Notes: generated by a model from the letters alone, not told the origin. A stretch of DNA of 9,012 nt from an uncultured Paraglaciecola sp. (GCA_905479025.1 CAJQKX010000691.1:1-9012); one strand, 5' to 3'; shown: positions 1-7,787, counted from the stretch's first letter. A program made the numbers and translations.

Positions 1-1
1 C

Positions 2-25
2 TTGAACGTCGGCTATCAATTCTAA
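2..25 (+). CDS. 3' end of an upstream gene, possibly an outer-membrane β-barrel protein or TonB-dependent receptor
   Basis: One frame reads LNVGYQF followed by TAA at 23-25. Alternating hydrophobic residues ending in a C-terminal Phe are the usual signature of the last strand of outer-membrane β-barrels, including TonB-dependent receptors, where it is recognised by the BAM complex. A strong hairpin begins 21 bases after this stop, which fits a gene ending here. Only seven codons are visible. Another frame stays open across 1-75 but would run through the hairpin. The assignment is an inference from a short motif plus the terminator position. Confidence 0.4.
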   Translation: MNVGYQF

Positions 26-46
26 TTTTCCTAAATGGTAACCCTT

Positions 47-84
47 ACCCACTTATTGCGCCTTTTTATTGGCAATAAGTGGGT
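47..84 (+). terminator. Strong hairpin, probable terminator of the upstream gene
   Basis: ACCCACTTATTGC (47-59) and GCAATAAGTGGGT (72-84) are perfect 13-bp inverted arms around a 12-base loop. The 3' side continues TTGCTT, a weak U tract, so termination on the + strand is plausible but not textbook. It lies between the stop at 23-25 and the transporter start at 128, which suggests the transporter is separated from the upstream gene or reached only by read-through. Confidence 0.6.
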
Positions 85-127
85 TTGCTTAAATCATTCT
101 TTAAACAGAATCCCGTGATGATCTCTA

Positions 128-1597
128 ATGACTGCTCCTACCCATTTATCTAATAGTCGGCTTAGTTTTGCGCAAATGATATCGTATGCCTCGCCAATGG
201 TATCCGTTTATTTTTTGCTCGGTCCTATTATGATTTTGCAGGGCATTTATGCCAAGTATTTTGGCCTATCTCTAACCATTATTGGCACTGTGATACTAAT
301 TGCGCGTCTCTTCGATGCCGTAACGGATCCGTTGATTGGTTACTTTTCTGACCGTTATCAGCGTGGTACAGGTAGTCGCAAAGTATTTATCGGCAGTGGC
401 GGCGTTTTGTTTGTCCTCAGCAGCTATTTTCTCTATACGCCGAGTGAAAATGTGAGTGCCGTTTACTTTTTGCTGTGCTTTCTCGCTTTCTATTTTTCGT
501 GGACCCTGTTCGAGATTCCACATTTGGCCTGGGGTGCCGAATTGGCGCCTCATTCTCAGGATAGAAATAGAATTTATAGTTTTCGCCTTTTTGGCGTGTT
601 TCTTGGGCAGTTGTTGTTTTATTCAGTACCGCTGTTGCCGTTTTTTGCAAGCGACGAATTTACACCTCAAACATTAACGTGGTCTGTTTTTATAGCAGGA
701 TTGATCATGTTACCTCTACTTTATCTTTGCATTACCGTCACACCCAATGGTCAGAAAAAACCTGTTGCACTTAATCGGCAGCAAAGCGTGTGGTCGTTGC
801 TGTCTGCTCTTCTAAGTAATACACCTTTTCTACTGTTTTTGGCAATGTACTCTTTTGTTGGTATTGGCTTAGGAATGTGGTTTACCTTGTTTTTTATTTT
901 TGTCGATAGCTATTTGGGCTTAGGTAATCAATTGGCCTTAGTGTACATCATCAGCACCTGCATCAGTATCTTGACTTTAGGTGCCTGGTCTTCATTGGCG
1001 GCAAGATGGGGAAAAAAAACGACTTGGGGGATTGCTGTAGGGTTAATGGCTGTGGCTGTTGCCAGTGCAGGTTTGCTTCTGCCGGAAGAAAGCAGTTTTA
1101 TCCCTTTGCTTATAATAAATACCTTGGTCACATTTGGGTTCGCCGCCTACAGTATTTTGGTGCCATCAATGTTGGCCGATATTATTGATTACGGTACATG
1201 GCAATCAGGAATTGATCGGGGTGCAACGTACTTTTCTGTTTTTACCCTGATGGCCAAAGCCACGATAGCGATTGGTGGTGCGCTAGGATTGTTTATCGCC
1301 GGTGGTTATGGATTTGATCCTGCCGCAAACACACATACTGCCGCTGCGATATTTGGTTTGCGTATTGCTATTGCTTGGGTTCCAGCCTTAATTATATTCC
1401 TGGCATTGATTTTTGTTGCATTAGCACCGATCAACGCCCGGCGTCATGCCATTATTCGCCGTCGTCTAGATGCTAGGGTCTGCCGAGATCAAGTCACGAG
1501 CAAACAGAGGTTAATACAAACAGTTAACGACAATCGTGCTAACACTGCTGGGTTAATCAGCGCTAAAACATCTCTGTCATCACAACTTAAAATCTGA
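128..1597 (+). CDS. GPH-family (MFS_2) cation symporter
   Basis: This is an inner-membrane secondary transporter of the glycoside-pentoside-hexuronide:cation symporter family. The 489 residues form about 12 hydrophobic segments. Family motifs are visible: DAVTDPLIGYFSDR at 63-76 (loop 2-3), PHLAWGAELA at 131-140, and ADIIDYGTWQSG followed by R364 and K377 at about 350-377. A basic stretch at 438-450 and a polar tail of about 40 residues close the protein. The usual family length is 450-500, so it looks complete. The ATG at 128 leaves a short polar N-terminus before TM1, as is normal, but its ribosome binding site is poor. The aldehyde dehydrogenase gene starts 12 bp downstream, so the two are probably co-transcribed. 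Despite the family name, many GPH members carry non-sugar substrates; the hydrolases nearby suggest import of a small amide, ester or peptide-like compound (inference). Confidence 0.9.
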   Translation: MTAPTHLSNSRLSFAQMISYASPMVSVYFLLGPIMILQGIYAKYFGLSLTIIGTVILIARLFDAVTDPLIGYFSDRYQRGTGSRKVFIGSGGVLFVLSSYFLYTPSENVSAVYFLLCFLAFYFSWTLFEIPHLAWGAELAPHSQDRNRIYSFRLFGVFLGQLLFYSVPLLPFFASDEFTPQTLTWSVFIAGLIMLPLLYLCITVTPNGQKKPVALNRQQSVWSLLSALLSNTPFLLFLAMYSFVGIGLGMWFTLFFIFVDSYLGLGNQLALVYIISTCISILTLGAWSSLAARWGKKTTWGIAVGLMAVAVASAGLLLPEESSFIPLLIINTLVTFGFAAYSILVPSMLADIIDYGTWQSGIDRGATYFSVFTLMAKATIAIGGALGLFIAGGYGFDPAANTHTAAAIFGLRIAIAWVPALIIFLALIFVALAPINARRHAIIRRRLDARVCRDQVTSKQRLIQTVNDNRANTAGLISAKTSLSSQLKI

Positions 1598-1609
1598 GGT
1601 AACTTCTGA

Positions 1610-3142
1610 ATGAACGAAAATAGTGGGGCCACAAAATTGATAAAAGACAATTGGCAAAAAAACGCTGAGTCCACCACTCTTTGTGTGCGTAACTTTATCG
1701 ATGGAGAATACAACGATTGTCTAGGCGACGACGTTATCAAAAAATATTCACCGCGGGATGGGAGCCTTCTCTATACCTTTGGCTGTGGAAACGGTACCGA
1801 AGTAGAACCTGCGATAATCAGTGCCCGGCGAGCGTTTGAAGACGGGCGCTGGTCTGGACTATCTGTTCGTGACCGCAAGGCCGCATTATACAAACTGGCC
1901 GATTTGGTTGAAGAGCATAAAGAGACGTTTGCTTTGTATGAAAGTCTGGATGTGGGTAAGCCTATCACAAAGGCGTTGACGGATGACGTTCCCCATGCTG
2001 TTTCTGTTCTGCGAGACTGTGCAGAGGGAGCGGACAAATTGTTGACGGTTATGGGTCGAGATAAAACCAATATTAGCTACTTCGAGCGTAAGCCTGTGGG
2101 CGTTGTTGGCGGTATTCTTGGCTGGAATTTCCCTTTGTCCTTGGCTGCCAACAAAGTGGGGCCAGCATTGGCTATGGGGAATAGCTTGGTGCTAAAGCCA
2201 TCTGAGTTTACCTCCTTGTCGACGTGCTTTCTTGCCGCTTTAGCGGTGGAAGCTGGCATACCGCCCGGTGTGTTTAATGTTGTCAATGGGGCAGGAGCCA
2301 CGATTGGTGAGGCACTGGCAAGCCATATGGATGTCAACTTGCTAGCCTTTGTCGGTAGCAGTGCCACCGGTAAACAACTGATGGTGACGGCAGGTCAATC
2401 CAATATGAAACGCCTGATTTTGGAGTGCGGTGGCAAATCGCCTTATCTAGTGTTTGACGATTGCCCTGATTTGGATGTGGTCGCGGATGATTTTATGGCG
2501 CGCGCTTTTAATAATCAAGGCGCTTATTGTTCTGCACCCACTCGCTTATTGGTGCATGAAAGTATTAAAGAAAAATTATTATCAAAGATAGTAGAAAGAA
2601 CCGAGCAATTGGTGCCTCAAGATCCACTAAGTATGGATAGCAATTTTGGTGCGATGATGAACGAAGCGCATATGAATAAGGTGCTTGATTATATCAACAG
2701 TGGCAAGAAAGAAGGTGCCAAATTAATTTATGGTGGCGAGCGTGTCCATCTTGACAGTGAAAGCGGTTGTCAAAACGGTTTCTATCTTCAACCAGCTATC
2801 TTTGATCAGGTCAACCCTCAGCAGAAAATCGCTCGAGAGGAAATTTTTGGGCCGGTGGTATCTGTGTTCACATTCAGCAGTGAGGAAGAGGCGATAAAGC
2901 TGGCGAATGATACTTGCTTCGGTCTGGCGGCTTATGGAGCTACCGAAAATCTGGGGCGAGGTCATCGCTTGGGGCAGCGTCTTAACGCGGGTTTTGTGAT
3001 GGTTATCGGTACCTCAACACTGACATACGATGCTGTAATTATTGGCATGGAAGGACAGCGTGAATCTGGTTTTGGTTACGAAGAAGGCTTGGCGTCCCTT
3101 GCTGGGTATACAGTGAGTACTGCAGTTTATGTCATGACATAA
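1610..3142 (+). CDS. NAD(P)-dependent aldehyde dehydrogenase, PuuC-like subgroup with divergent C-terminus
   Basis: A cytoplasmic enzyme that oxidises an aldehyde to a carboxylate. The 510 residues match the family's usual length (about 490-510). Visible motifs: GWNFP with oxyanion Asn173, KPSE 196-199, cofactor loop FVGSSATGK 247-255, general base Glu272 in LECGGKSP, nucleophile Cys307 in NQGAYCSAPTR, and Glu411 in EIFGPV. LDVGKPI, SNMKR and VFDDCPDLD recall γ-glutamylaminobutyraldehyde dehydrogenase (PuuC). Near the C-terminus the usual WVN reads MVI (464-466) and PFGGYKQSG reads GMEGQRESG (479-487). The active-site core is intact, so activity is likely, but substrate or cofactor contacts may differ. 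A GAGGT at 1596-1600, overlapping the transporter stop, serves the ATG at 1610 and suggests translational coupling. The stop codon lies inside a 28-bp palindrome. The substrate is unknown. Confidence 0.9.
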   Translation: MNENSGATKLIKDNWQKNAESTTLCVRNFIDGEYNDCLGDDVIKKYSPRDGSLLYTFGCGNGTEVEPAIISARRAFEDGRWSGLSVRDRKAALYKLADLVEEHKETFALYESLDVGKPITKALTDDVPHAVSVLRDCAEGADKLLTVMGRDKTNISYFERKPVGVVGGILGWNFPLSLAANKVGPALAMGNSLVLKPSEFTSLSTCFLAALAVEAGIPPGVFNVVNGAGATIGEALASHMDVNLLAFVGSSATGKQLMVTAGQSNMKRLILECGGKSPYLVFDDCPDLDVVADDFMARAFNNQGAYCSAPTRLLVHESIKEKLLSKIVERTEQLVPQDPLSMDSNFGAMMNEAHMNKVLDYINSGKKEGAKLIYGGERVHLDSESGCQNGFYLQPAIFDQVNPQQKIAREEIFGPVVSVFTFSSEEEAIKLANDTCFGLAAYGATENLGRGHRLGQRLNAGFVMVIGTSTLTYDAVIIGMEGQRESGFGYEEGLASLAGYTVSTAVYVMT

Positions 3143-3148
3143 ACTGCA
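3121..3148. promoter_or_regulatory. Perfect 28-bp palindrome across the aldehyde dehydrogenase stop codon
   Basis: TGCAGTTTATGTCA (3121-3134) is followed directly by its reverse complement TGACATAAACTGCA (3135-3148). The stop TAA is at 3140-3142, so the last seven codons are part of the palindrome. As RNA it can fold into a 12-bp stem with a CATG loop; as DNA it could be a dimer-protein binding site or a cruciform. A T5 tract occurs at 3163-3167, too far away for a standard intrinsic terminator. Possible roles are partial termination, 3'-end protection within the operon, or control of the gene at 3256. Confidence 0.6.
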
Positions 3149-3210
3149 AAAGAGAAGATTGCTTTTTCTGAGCGTAGTACAAAATATTTCTACTCTATAT
3201 GTAGAGAAGG

Positions 3211-3226
3211 AAGAGGGAACCCTCTT
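3211..3226 (+). promoter_or_regulatory. Small inverted repeat in the leader of the S9 gene
   Basis: AAGAGGG (3211-3217) and CCCTCTT (3220-3226) flank two bases, giving a 6-bp stem with a GAAC tetraloop in RNA. It lies 30 bases upstream of the start at 3256 and just before the AGGA ribosome binding site at 3244-3247. It lacks a following U run. A role in translation or processing is possible but unsupported. Confidence 0.3.
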
Positions 3227-3255
3227 TATTATGACCTGATTTTAGGATGTAAAAT

Positions 3256-5664
3256 ATGGCTGAGAATTTACAAAATACGCAAATGCTTGCCCGATATGAG
3301 CGCGCCCAATATCTAGATCAGGGCGGTTTGAATACAAATATTTCAATGAACACCACTATTTGCCCTGTATGGATAGAGGGTAGTAACTGTTTTTGGTATG
3401 AACGCGAGACCAAGCAAGGTAAGAACTATCGCCTAGTAAATCCGAGTGCAGTAAGCAATGAGGCGGCTTTTGATCACAACAAACTTGCGGTAAGTTTGTC
3501 AGAAAAAACAGGTCAGCTTGTTGTTGCTGATAATTTACCCATTTCTAGGGTGGAAATCGGCTTGTCTCCGGTGACAGTGGCTTTTAACGCATTTGGAAAA
3601 CGGTGGCAGTTTAATAGTGAGCTAAATTCATGCAATGAAATAGCCCCATTGGACAATGATTTATTACTGTCGCCGGATGGGCAGCAGGGTGCATTTGTTC
3701 GTGATCATAACCTTTGGTTGCGGGATATAAATACGGGAACAGAGCGACCGCTAACGACTGATGGAACGGCTCGTTACGCCTATGCCGATGCGCCAGCGGC
3801 TTATGGTCAGAAACTGACAATGGAAGGTGTTGAGGCAATTTGGTCACCTGATTCCAAAACCTTATTCACTTTGCAATTGGATACACGCAAAGTGAAGGAC
3901 CTACCCCTTATGGAGTATGTGCCGAGCGATGGCTCTATGCGGCCAAATATTATTCACTCCAATCGCCCCGTTGCGTTTCCAGAGGATGACAATGTTGAAG
4001 AGTATCGATTCTTATCGATCGATGTTGAAACGGGAAAACATCAGGAGGCACACTTTCGTCGTAGCGTTGTTTTTTATAATGCGATGGGTTTCTTTACCTG
4101 TCAGCATGCTTGGTGGAGCAAGGATAATAGACATGCTTATTATATTGATATGGAACGCGGCAACCTTATTGCGAGAATGCTCGAATTTGATACTGCTACT
4201 GGACAAGTGCGAGTTGTTATTGAAGAAAAATCCGATATTTGTTTTCGTCTTAGTCTCAATTTAGAGGATCATCCAGTTACCACTTATTTGCCGGACACGA
4301 ATGAAATTATCTGGTATTCCGAGCGAAGTGGGTGGCCTCACCTTTATCTCTATGATGTAAAAACTAGAGCACTAAAAAATCAGATAACTAGCGGTAATTG
4401 GATAGTGCGGGATATCCTCTTCTATGAAGCTTCGCGACGAGATTTGACTATACAAACTGCTGAGCGTGTCGATGGGCGTAATCCCTACTTCCGGGACATT
4501 TGTAAAGTGAATATTGATACGGGTGAAATGGTCGAGATATTCTCCCCCGATCAAGAGTGCGTTGTGATCAATAAAAAGAATATACATCTTTTTTGTTTAG
4601 TAGCATTTGGTAAAGACGTTAGTCATTCTCAAGGTATTGCTCCAAGTGGCGAGTATATCGTGTCAACAATATCGCGGGTTGATCAGATTCCAGTGACTGT
4701 ACTGCTTGATCGAAAGGGTCAAGTTATATTGGAGGTTGAGACTGCTGATGTCTCTGGTTTGCCGGATAACTGGCAATGGCCTGAACCTGTCATAGTTAAA
4801 GGTAACGATAACGAAACCGATATTTATGCCGTTATCTACAGACCATCCGATTTTTCCGAAGAGAAATCCTATCCAGTCATCGACTATTCTGCTGATCTCT
4901 CAGAGGGAGACTTTACACCTGCAGGTTCATTTACCAATACTCAACATTGCGGATTGTTTTATTTGTCGGCGGCGGCCTATGCTGAGCTTGGGTTTATTGT
5001 GGTAATGATCGAAGGGCGTGGATGTGGTCGCCGAAACAAAGCGTTCTTTGATGACAGAAATATTAAATTCCCAGATGGAAAGAACCAGCTGGATCGGATT
5101 GCCGTTATTAAAAAGCTTTCCCAACGGTTCACCTATATGGACTTAAATAAAGTAGGTATTGGCGAGATACCAAGTTCATGTGCGGCCTTAAATGGAGTTT
5201 TAGGGCACCCAGATTTTTACAAAGTCGGCGTAGCACATAATCCGCCGTCGGATCTGCGTGCTGTAAGTTCATTTTATGCCGACGAGGTATCCCGTGAGCG
5301 GTTTGATGCTCGCGTGACCAAGAAGCCGCTTGAAGATTATGTCAGCAATTTATCCGGGAAGTTACTGATTATGCATGGAATGATGGATTCAACATTTTCA
5401 GTTGCGGGAACTTTTCGCTTGATACAGGCATTGGAGAGCGCAAACAAAGATTTTGACATGCTATTGCTTCCGAATGGCGGTCATCTTTTGTCAAGTTATG
5501 CTGTCCGACGTTCTAGGGATTATTTTGTTAAACACTTGCTGGGTGTTGAGCCTCCCAAAGAATTTAAATTGACAACCAGTATTGAGATTATGGTGCAGGC
5601 CGTTTATAGCGAACAGCTTGCGGCAGTGACGGGTAGCGAAGACACTGAGGTTTTGGAGAGTTAG
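3256..5664 (+). CDS. DPP4-like S9 family protein, probable pseudopeptidase (nucleophile Ser motif absent)
   Basis: The 802-residue protein has the prolyl oligopeptidase/DPP4 layout: a β-propeller over about 40-500 (WSPDS 196-200, later blade repeats) and an α/β-hydrolase domain over about 520-765. There is no signal peptide, so it should be cytoplasmic. Catalytic Asp711 (HGMMD) and His743 (NGGH) are present. In the nucleophile elbow the expected GxSxGG reads GEIPSS (636-641), placing Ile638, or Pro639 in an ungapped alignment, at the Ser position. The oxyanion Tyr segment (YxGP in homologs) reads SADL (545-548), though Tyr544 is adjacent. No EEE motif for N-terminus recognition is seen. The frame is open throughout, and the following HPDFYKVGV and PPSDLR are conserved-looking. 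It may bind a peptide or act as a scaffold rather than cleave, as mammalian DPP6/DPP10 do. AGGA at 3244-3247 supports the ATG. Confidence 0.85.
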   Translation: MAENLQNTQMLARYERAQYLDQGGLNTNISMNTTICPVWIEGSNCFWYERETKQGKNYRLVNPSAVSNEAAFDHNKLAVSLSEKTGQLVVADNLPISRVEIGLSPVTVAFNAFGKRWQFNSELNSCNEIAPLDNDLLLSPDGQQGAFVRDHNLWLRDINTGTERPLTTDGTARYAYADAPAAYGQKLTMEGVEAIWSPDSKTLFTLQLDTRKVKDLPLMEYVPSDGSMRPNIIHSNRPVAFPEDDNVEEYRFLSIDVETGKHQEAHFRRSVVFYNAMGFFTCQHAWWSKDNRHAYYIDMERGNLIARMLEFDTATGQVRVVIEEKSDICFRLSLNLEDHPVTTYLPDTNEIIWYSERSGWPHLYLYDVKTRALKNQITSGNWIVRDILFYEASRRDLTIQTAERVDGRNPYFRDICKVNIDTGEMVEIFSPDQECVVINKKNIHLFCLVAFGKDVSHSQGIAPSGEYIVSTISRVDQIPVTVLLDRKGQVILEVETADVSGLPDNWQWPEPVIVKGNDNETDIYAVIYRPSDFSEEKSYPVIDYSADLSEGDFTPAGSFTNTQHCGLFYLSAAAYAELGFIVVMIEGRGCGRRNKAFFDDRNIKFPDGKNQLDRIAVIKKLSQRFTYMDLNKVGIGEIPSSCAALNGVLGHPDFYKVGVAHNPPSDLRAVSSFYADEVSRERFDARVTKKPLEDYVSNLSGKLLIMHGMMDSTFSVAGTFRLIQALESANKDFDMLLLPNGGHLLSSYAVRRSRDYFVKHLLGVEPPKEFKLTTSIEIMVQAVYSEQLAAVTGSEDTEVLES

Positions 5665-5680
5665 CCGCGTGTGTTCAGTT

Positions 5681-5688
5681 GGGGGGGG
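5681..5688. repeat. G8 homopolymer after the S9 stop codon
   Basis: Eight consecutive G residues lie 17 bases beyond the S9 stop, outside any convincing frame. Such tracts are prone to slippage and to sequencing error. Its position would affect only the intergenic length. Confidence 0.5.
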
Positions 5689-5710
5689 TATTCCGGAAGT
5701 TTTATGGCGC

Positions 5711-5726
5711 TTTAATTTAAATTAAA
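5711..5726. promoter_or_regulatory. Perfect AT-only 16-bp palindrome
   Basis: TTTAATTTAAATTAAA reads the same on both strands. It lies 46 bp past the S9 stop and 224 bp before the CocE-like start. It could be a regulator site for the downstream gene or simply AT-rich chance; nothing else supports a role. Confidence 0.3.
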
Positions 5727-5793
5727 TCGGGTGTTAGAGGGATACTCGATTGACTCTCTAGCATTGATATCAGGTATTGTTTGTTAATTTTTT

Positions 5794-5822
5794 CCTGGCT
5801 ACGTTGTTTTACTCTAGCCAGG
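5794..5822. promoter_or_regulatory. Hairpin between the S9 and CocE-like genes
   Basis: CCTGGCTA (5794-5801) and TAGCCAGG (5815-5822) form an 8-bp perfect stem with a 13-base loop. A T6 run precedes the stem on the + strand, and no T run follows on either strand, so a canonical intrinsic terminator is not supported. It may be an RNA 3' end, a processing site or an operator in this 286-bp gap, whose size suggests that a new transcript starts before 5951. Confidence 0.4.
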
Positions 5823-5840
5823 TCAATAGTTGATCGCTAC

Positions 5841-5869
5841 TTTATTCTCTCTGCTTATCCGACTATAAC
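5841..5869 (+). promoter_or_regulatory. Candidate σ70 promoter for the CocE-like gene
   Basis: TATAAC at 5864-5869 matches five of six -10 consensus bases. TTTATT at 5841-5846 is a weak -35 (three of six) at a 17-bp spacing. It would give a leader of about 75 bases before the ATG at 5951. The 286-bp gap makes an internal promoter likely, but this exact site is a guess. Confidence 0.25.
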
Positions 5870-5950
5870 CAATACTTCTTTGATACCTGTCTCCGGGGAC
5901 GGCGTGTCAAAATTATTTTATTTCACGATTGAGAGTGAGGCATAAGCATA

Positions 5951-7732
5951 ATGACCGAGACCTATGAAGCCCGTTTAGCCGCTTGGGAAAAAGGACGGTT
6001 TGCGCCAGCACCGGAAAAAGCGTTAGCACCGAGTGAGCCGACACACATAGAAATGATGCCTATGCGTGATGGAATTGCGCTGTATACGGAAATTTTTTTA
6101 CCGTTGTCATCCGCTGCAGTTCCGGTGGTATTGATTCGTTCGCCCTATCCCTACAGTCGGCCTTCGAGGAACGACAAGCGGCCGATTAGCCGTTATCAGC
6201 AGGACGGTTTCGCGGTTGTATTTCAAATAACCCGTGGGCAGGGGCAATCTCAAGGACAATTTCGATTATTACAAGACGACATTGATGATGGCTACGATGC
6301 TATTCAATGGATAACGGAAAGGTCGTGGTGCAATGGCAAGGTGGGGATGGAGGGCGCATCTTATTTGGGCAGTACGCAATTGATGGCAGCAAAATCCAAA
6401 CATCCGGCGTTAAAGTGTATTATGCCGACTGCCTTTATAGGTAACTGGACACGATGTTTCCCTTTTTCCAATGGGGTGCCGCATAAAGGAATGTATATGC
6501 AGTGGCAACAGGTGCTGGATGCAGAAAGTTGGGACGACTTGGATATGGCTTACGGCGATATGAATGCACTGAATCATCCTGCATGGGGACCGGCTTTTCG
6601 ACATCGTCCTCTGGTTGATGCTGCCGATAGCGTACTAAGTGGTGATAAGCTGGCCAATTGGAGAGACACCATTTCTAATCCATTGGATAATGATTTTTGG
6701 CAAGCCATTCATTTTACAGATGAAGAATTGGGTGAGTTGGATTTGCCTATATTCTTCACTGACGGTTGGTACGATACAACGATTGGTCCTATCGACTTCT
6801 TTTCGCGTCTGGAAAAAAAGCAGTCAACGAACCCTGATCATTATTTATTGGTGGGCCCTTGGGATCACTATCAAACGGGGTTCATTAGCCAGCCCGGTGA
6901 CGACAACGGGGACCGCGTCTTGCCGGATAACGCAGCTTGCGATCATGTCGATCGGCGGTTAGCTTTTTATAGCCGGTATTTAAAGGATGATCAGACCAGT
7001 ATGGTTCAGGAAGATCGAGTCTGTGTTTATATTACCGGTGCCCCAGATTCTAATGCCAATGTTTGGAAACACCTCCCCACTTTCCCAGCGCCCGGTACAG
7101 AGAAAATACATCTATATCTGCACAGCCAAGGCGATGCTCGGTCCTTTCCCGGTAACGGTGTACTTAACTGGAATCAACCCAGTGACGAGCCAGCCGATCG
7201 CTACACCTATAACCCTGACTTACCCACCTCATCACTGGTAGAAACATCCAAGGACCGAAGACAAGTAGAAGTCCGCTCAGATGTCTTGACCTATACCTCT
7301 GAACCCTTAACTGCACCCTTAACCATTCTGGGTGACATAGAATTAAGGCTACATGCCGCCAGCAATGCGCCCGATACGGATTGGTTTGCGGTACTCACAG
7401 AAGTTTATCCCGATGGGCAATCGAAATCCTTTCACTATGCGCCACCCGCGTTTCGAGCACGCTTCAGAGAAGGCTTTGATAAAGAAGTATTTCTGACACC
7501 CGATAAGCCAGAAGAATTTTGTATTCCAATGGGGCCCGCAGGCCATCAAATTGCGACGGGTAATCGCCTCCGATTGAGTATTTTCAGTGCGGCGTTTCCC
7601 GAATACGATCCAAACACCAATACAGGTAATGATGCGGCCACTGATACAGAAACGCGTATTGCAGAGCAAACGATTTACCATGATTGCCTCAGGCCATCAC
7701 ATCTTGTTATTCCGGTTATTGACTTGTCGTAA
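5951..7732 (+). CDS. CocE/NonD family (S15-like) α/β hydrolase, acyl esterase or amidase
   Basis: A serine hydrolase related to cocaine esterase, glutaryl-7-ACA acylase and X-Pro dipeptidyl-peptidase. The 593 residues match the family length. The triad is visible: Ser137 in GASYLG, Asp275 in DGWYD and His306 in GPWDH. Tyr66 in RSPYP is the likely oxyanion residue. TRGQGQSQGQF (94-104) matches the family's TRGxGxSxGxF motif. The N-terminal catalytic domain with its helical insertion spans about 30-345, and a PepX_C-type jelly-roll spans about 355-590. There is no signal peptide, so it is probably cytoplasmic. GTGAGG at 5935-5940 precedes the ATG by ten bases. The likely reaction is hydrolysis of an ester or amide bond in a small molecule. 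It may supply the only working hydrolase of the cluster if the S9 protein is inactive. The substrate cannot be read from sequence. Confidence 0.9.
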   Translation: MTETYEARLAAWEKGRFAPAPEKALAPSEPTHIEMMPMRDGIALYTEIFLPLSSAAVPVVLIRSPYPYSRPSRNDKRPISRYQQDGFAVVFQITRGQGQSQGQFRLLQDDIDDGYDAIQWITERSWCNGKVGMEGASYLGSTQLMAAKSKHPALKCIMPTAFIGNWTRCFPFSNGVPHKGMYMQWQQVLDAESWDDLDMAYGDMNALNHPAWGPAFRHRPLVDAADSVLSGDKLANWRDTISNPLDNDFWQAIHFTDEELGELDLPIFFTDGWYDTTIGPIDFFSRLEKKQSTNPDHYLLVGPWDHYQTGFISQPGDDNGDRVLPDNAACDHVDRRLAFYSRYLKDDQTSMVQEDRVCVYITGAPDSNANVWKHLPTFPAPGTEKIHLYLHSQGDARSFPGNGVLNWNQPSDEPADRYTYNPDLPTSSLVETSKDRRQVEVRSDVLTYTSEPLTAPLTILGDIELRLHAASNAPDTDWFAVLTEVYPDGQSKSFHYAPPAFRARFREGFDKEVFLTPDKPEEFCIPMGPAGHQIATGNRLRLSIFSAAFPEYDPNTNTGNDAATDTETRIAEQTIYHDCLRPSHLVIPVIDLS

Positions 7733-7787
7733 TGTGATTCACTATCAAAATCAATAAAACCAATTACTTCACGTACAGGAGGTAATC

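Noticed and set aside
85..113. σ70 promoter for the transporter gene
   Set aside because: TTGCTT at 85-90 has no acceptable -10 at 16-18 bp spacing.
1012..1019. A8 run inside the transporter gene as a possible frameshift or slippage site
   Set aside because: The reading frame continues with normal transporter sequence on both sides and the alternative frames give no family-like protein.
3917..4264. 115-codon + strand frame inside the S9 gene
   Set aside because: It is an out-of-frame shadow of the β-propeller coding sequence, with no ribosome binding site or recognisable motif.
5155..5200. Compensated frameshift restoring the S9 serine motif
   Set aside because: The shifted frame reads RDTKFMCGL, which has no GxSxGG motif, and the unshifted frame resumes a good family match by Asn646, so a simple error does not explain the loss.
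5794..5822. Intrinsic terminator for the S9 gene
   Set aside because: The T run lies before the stem and no T run follows on either strand, so the hairpin is recorded only as a structured site.
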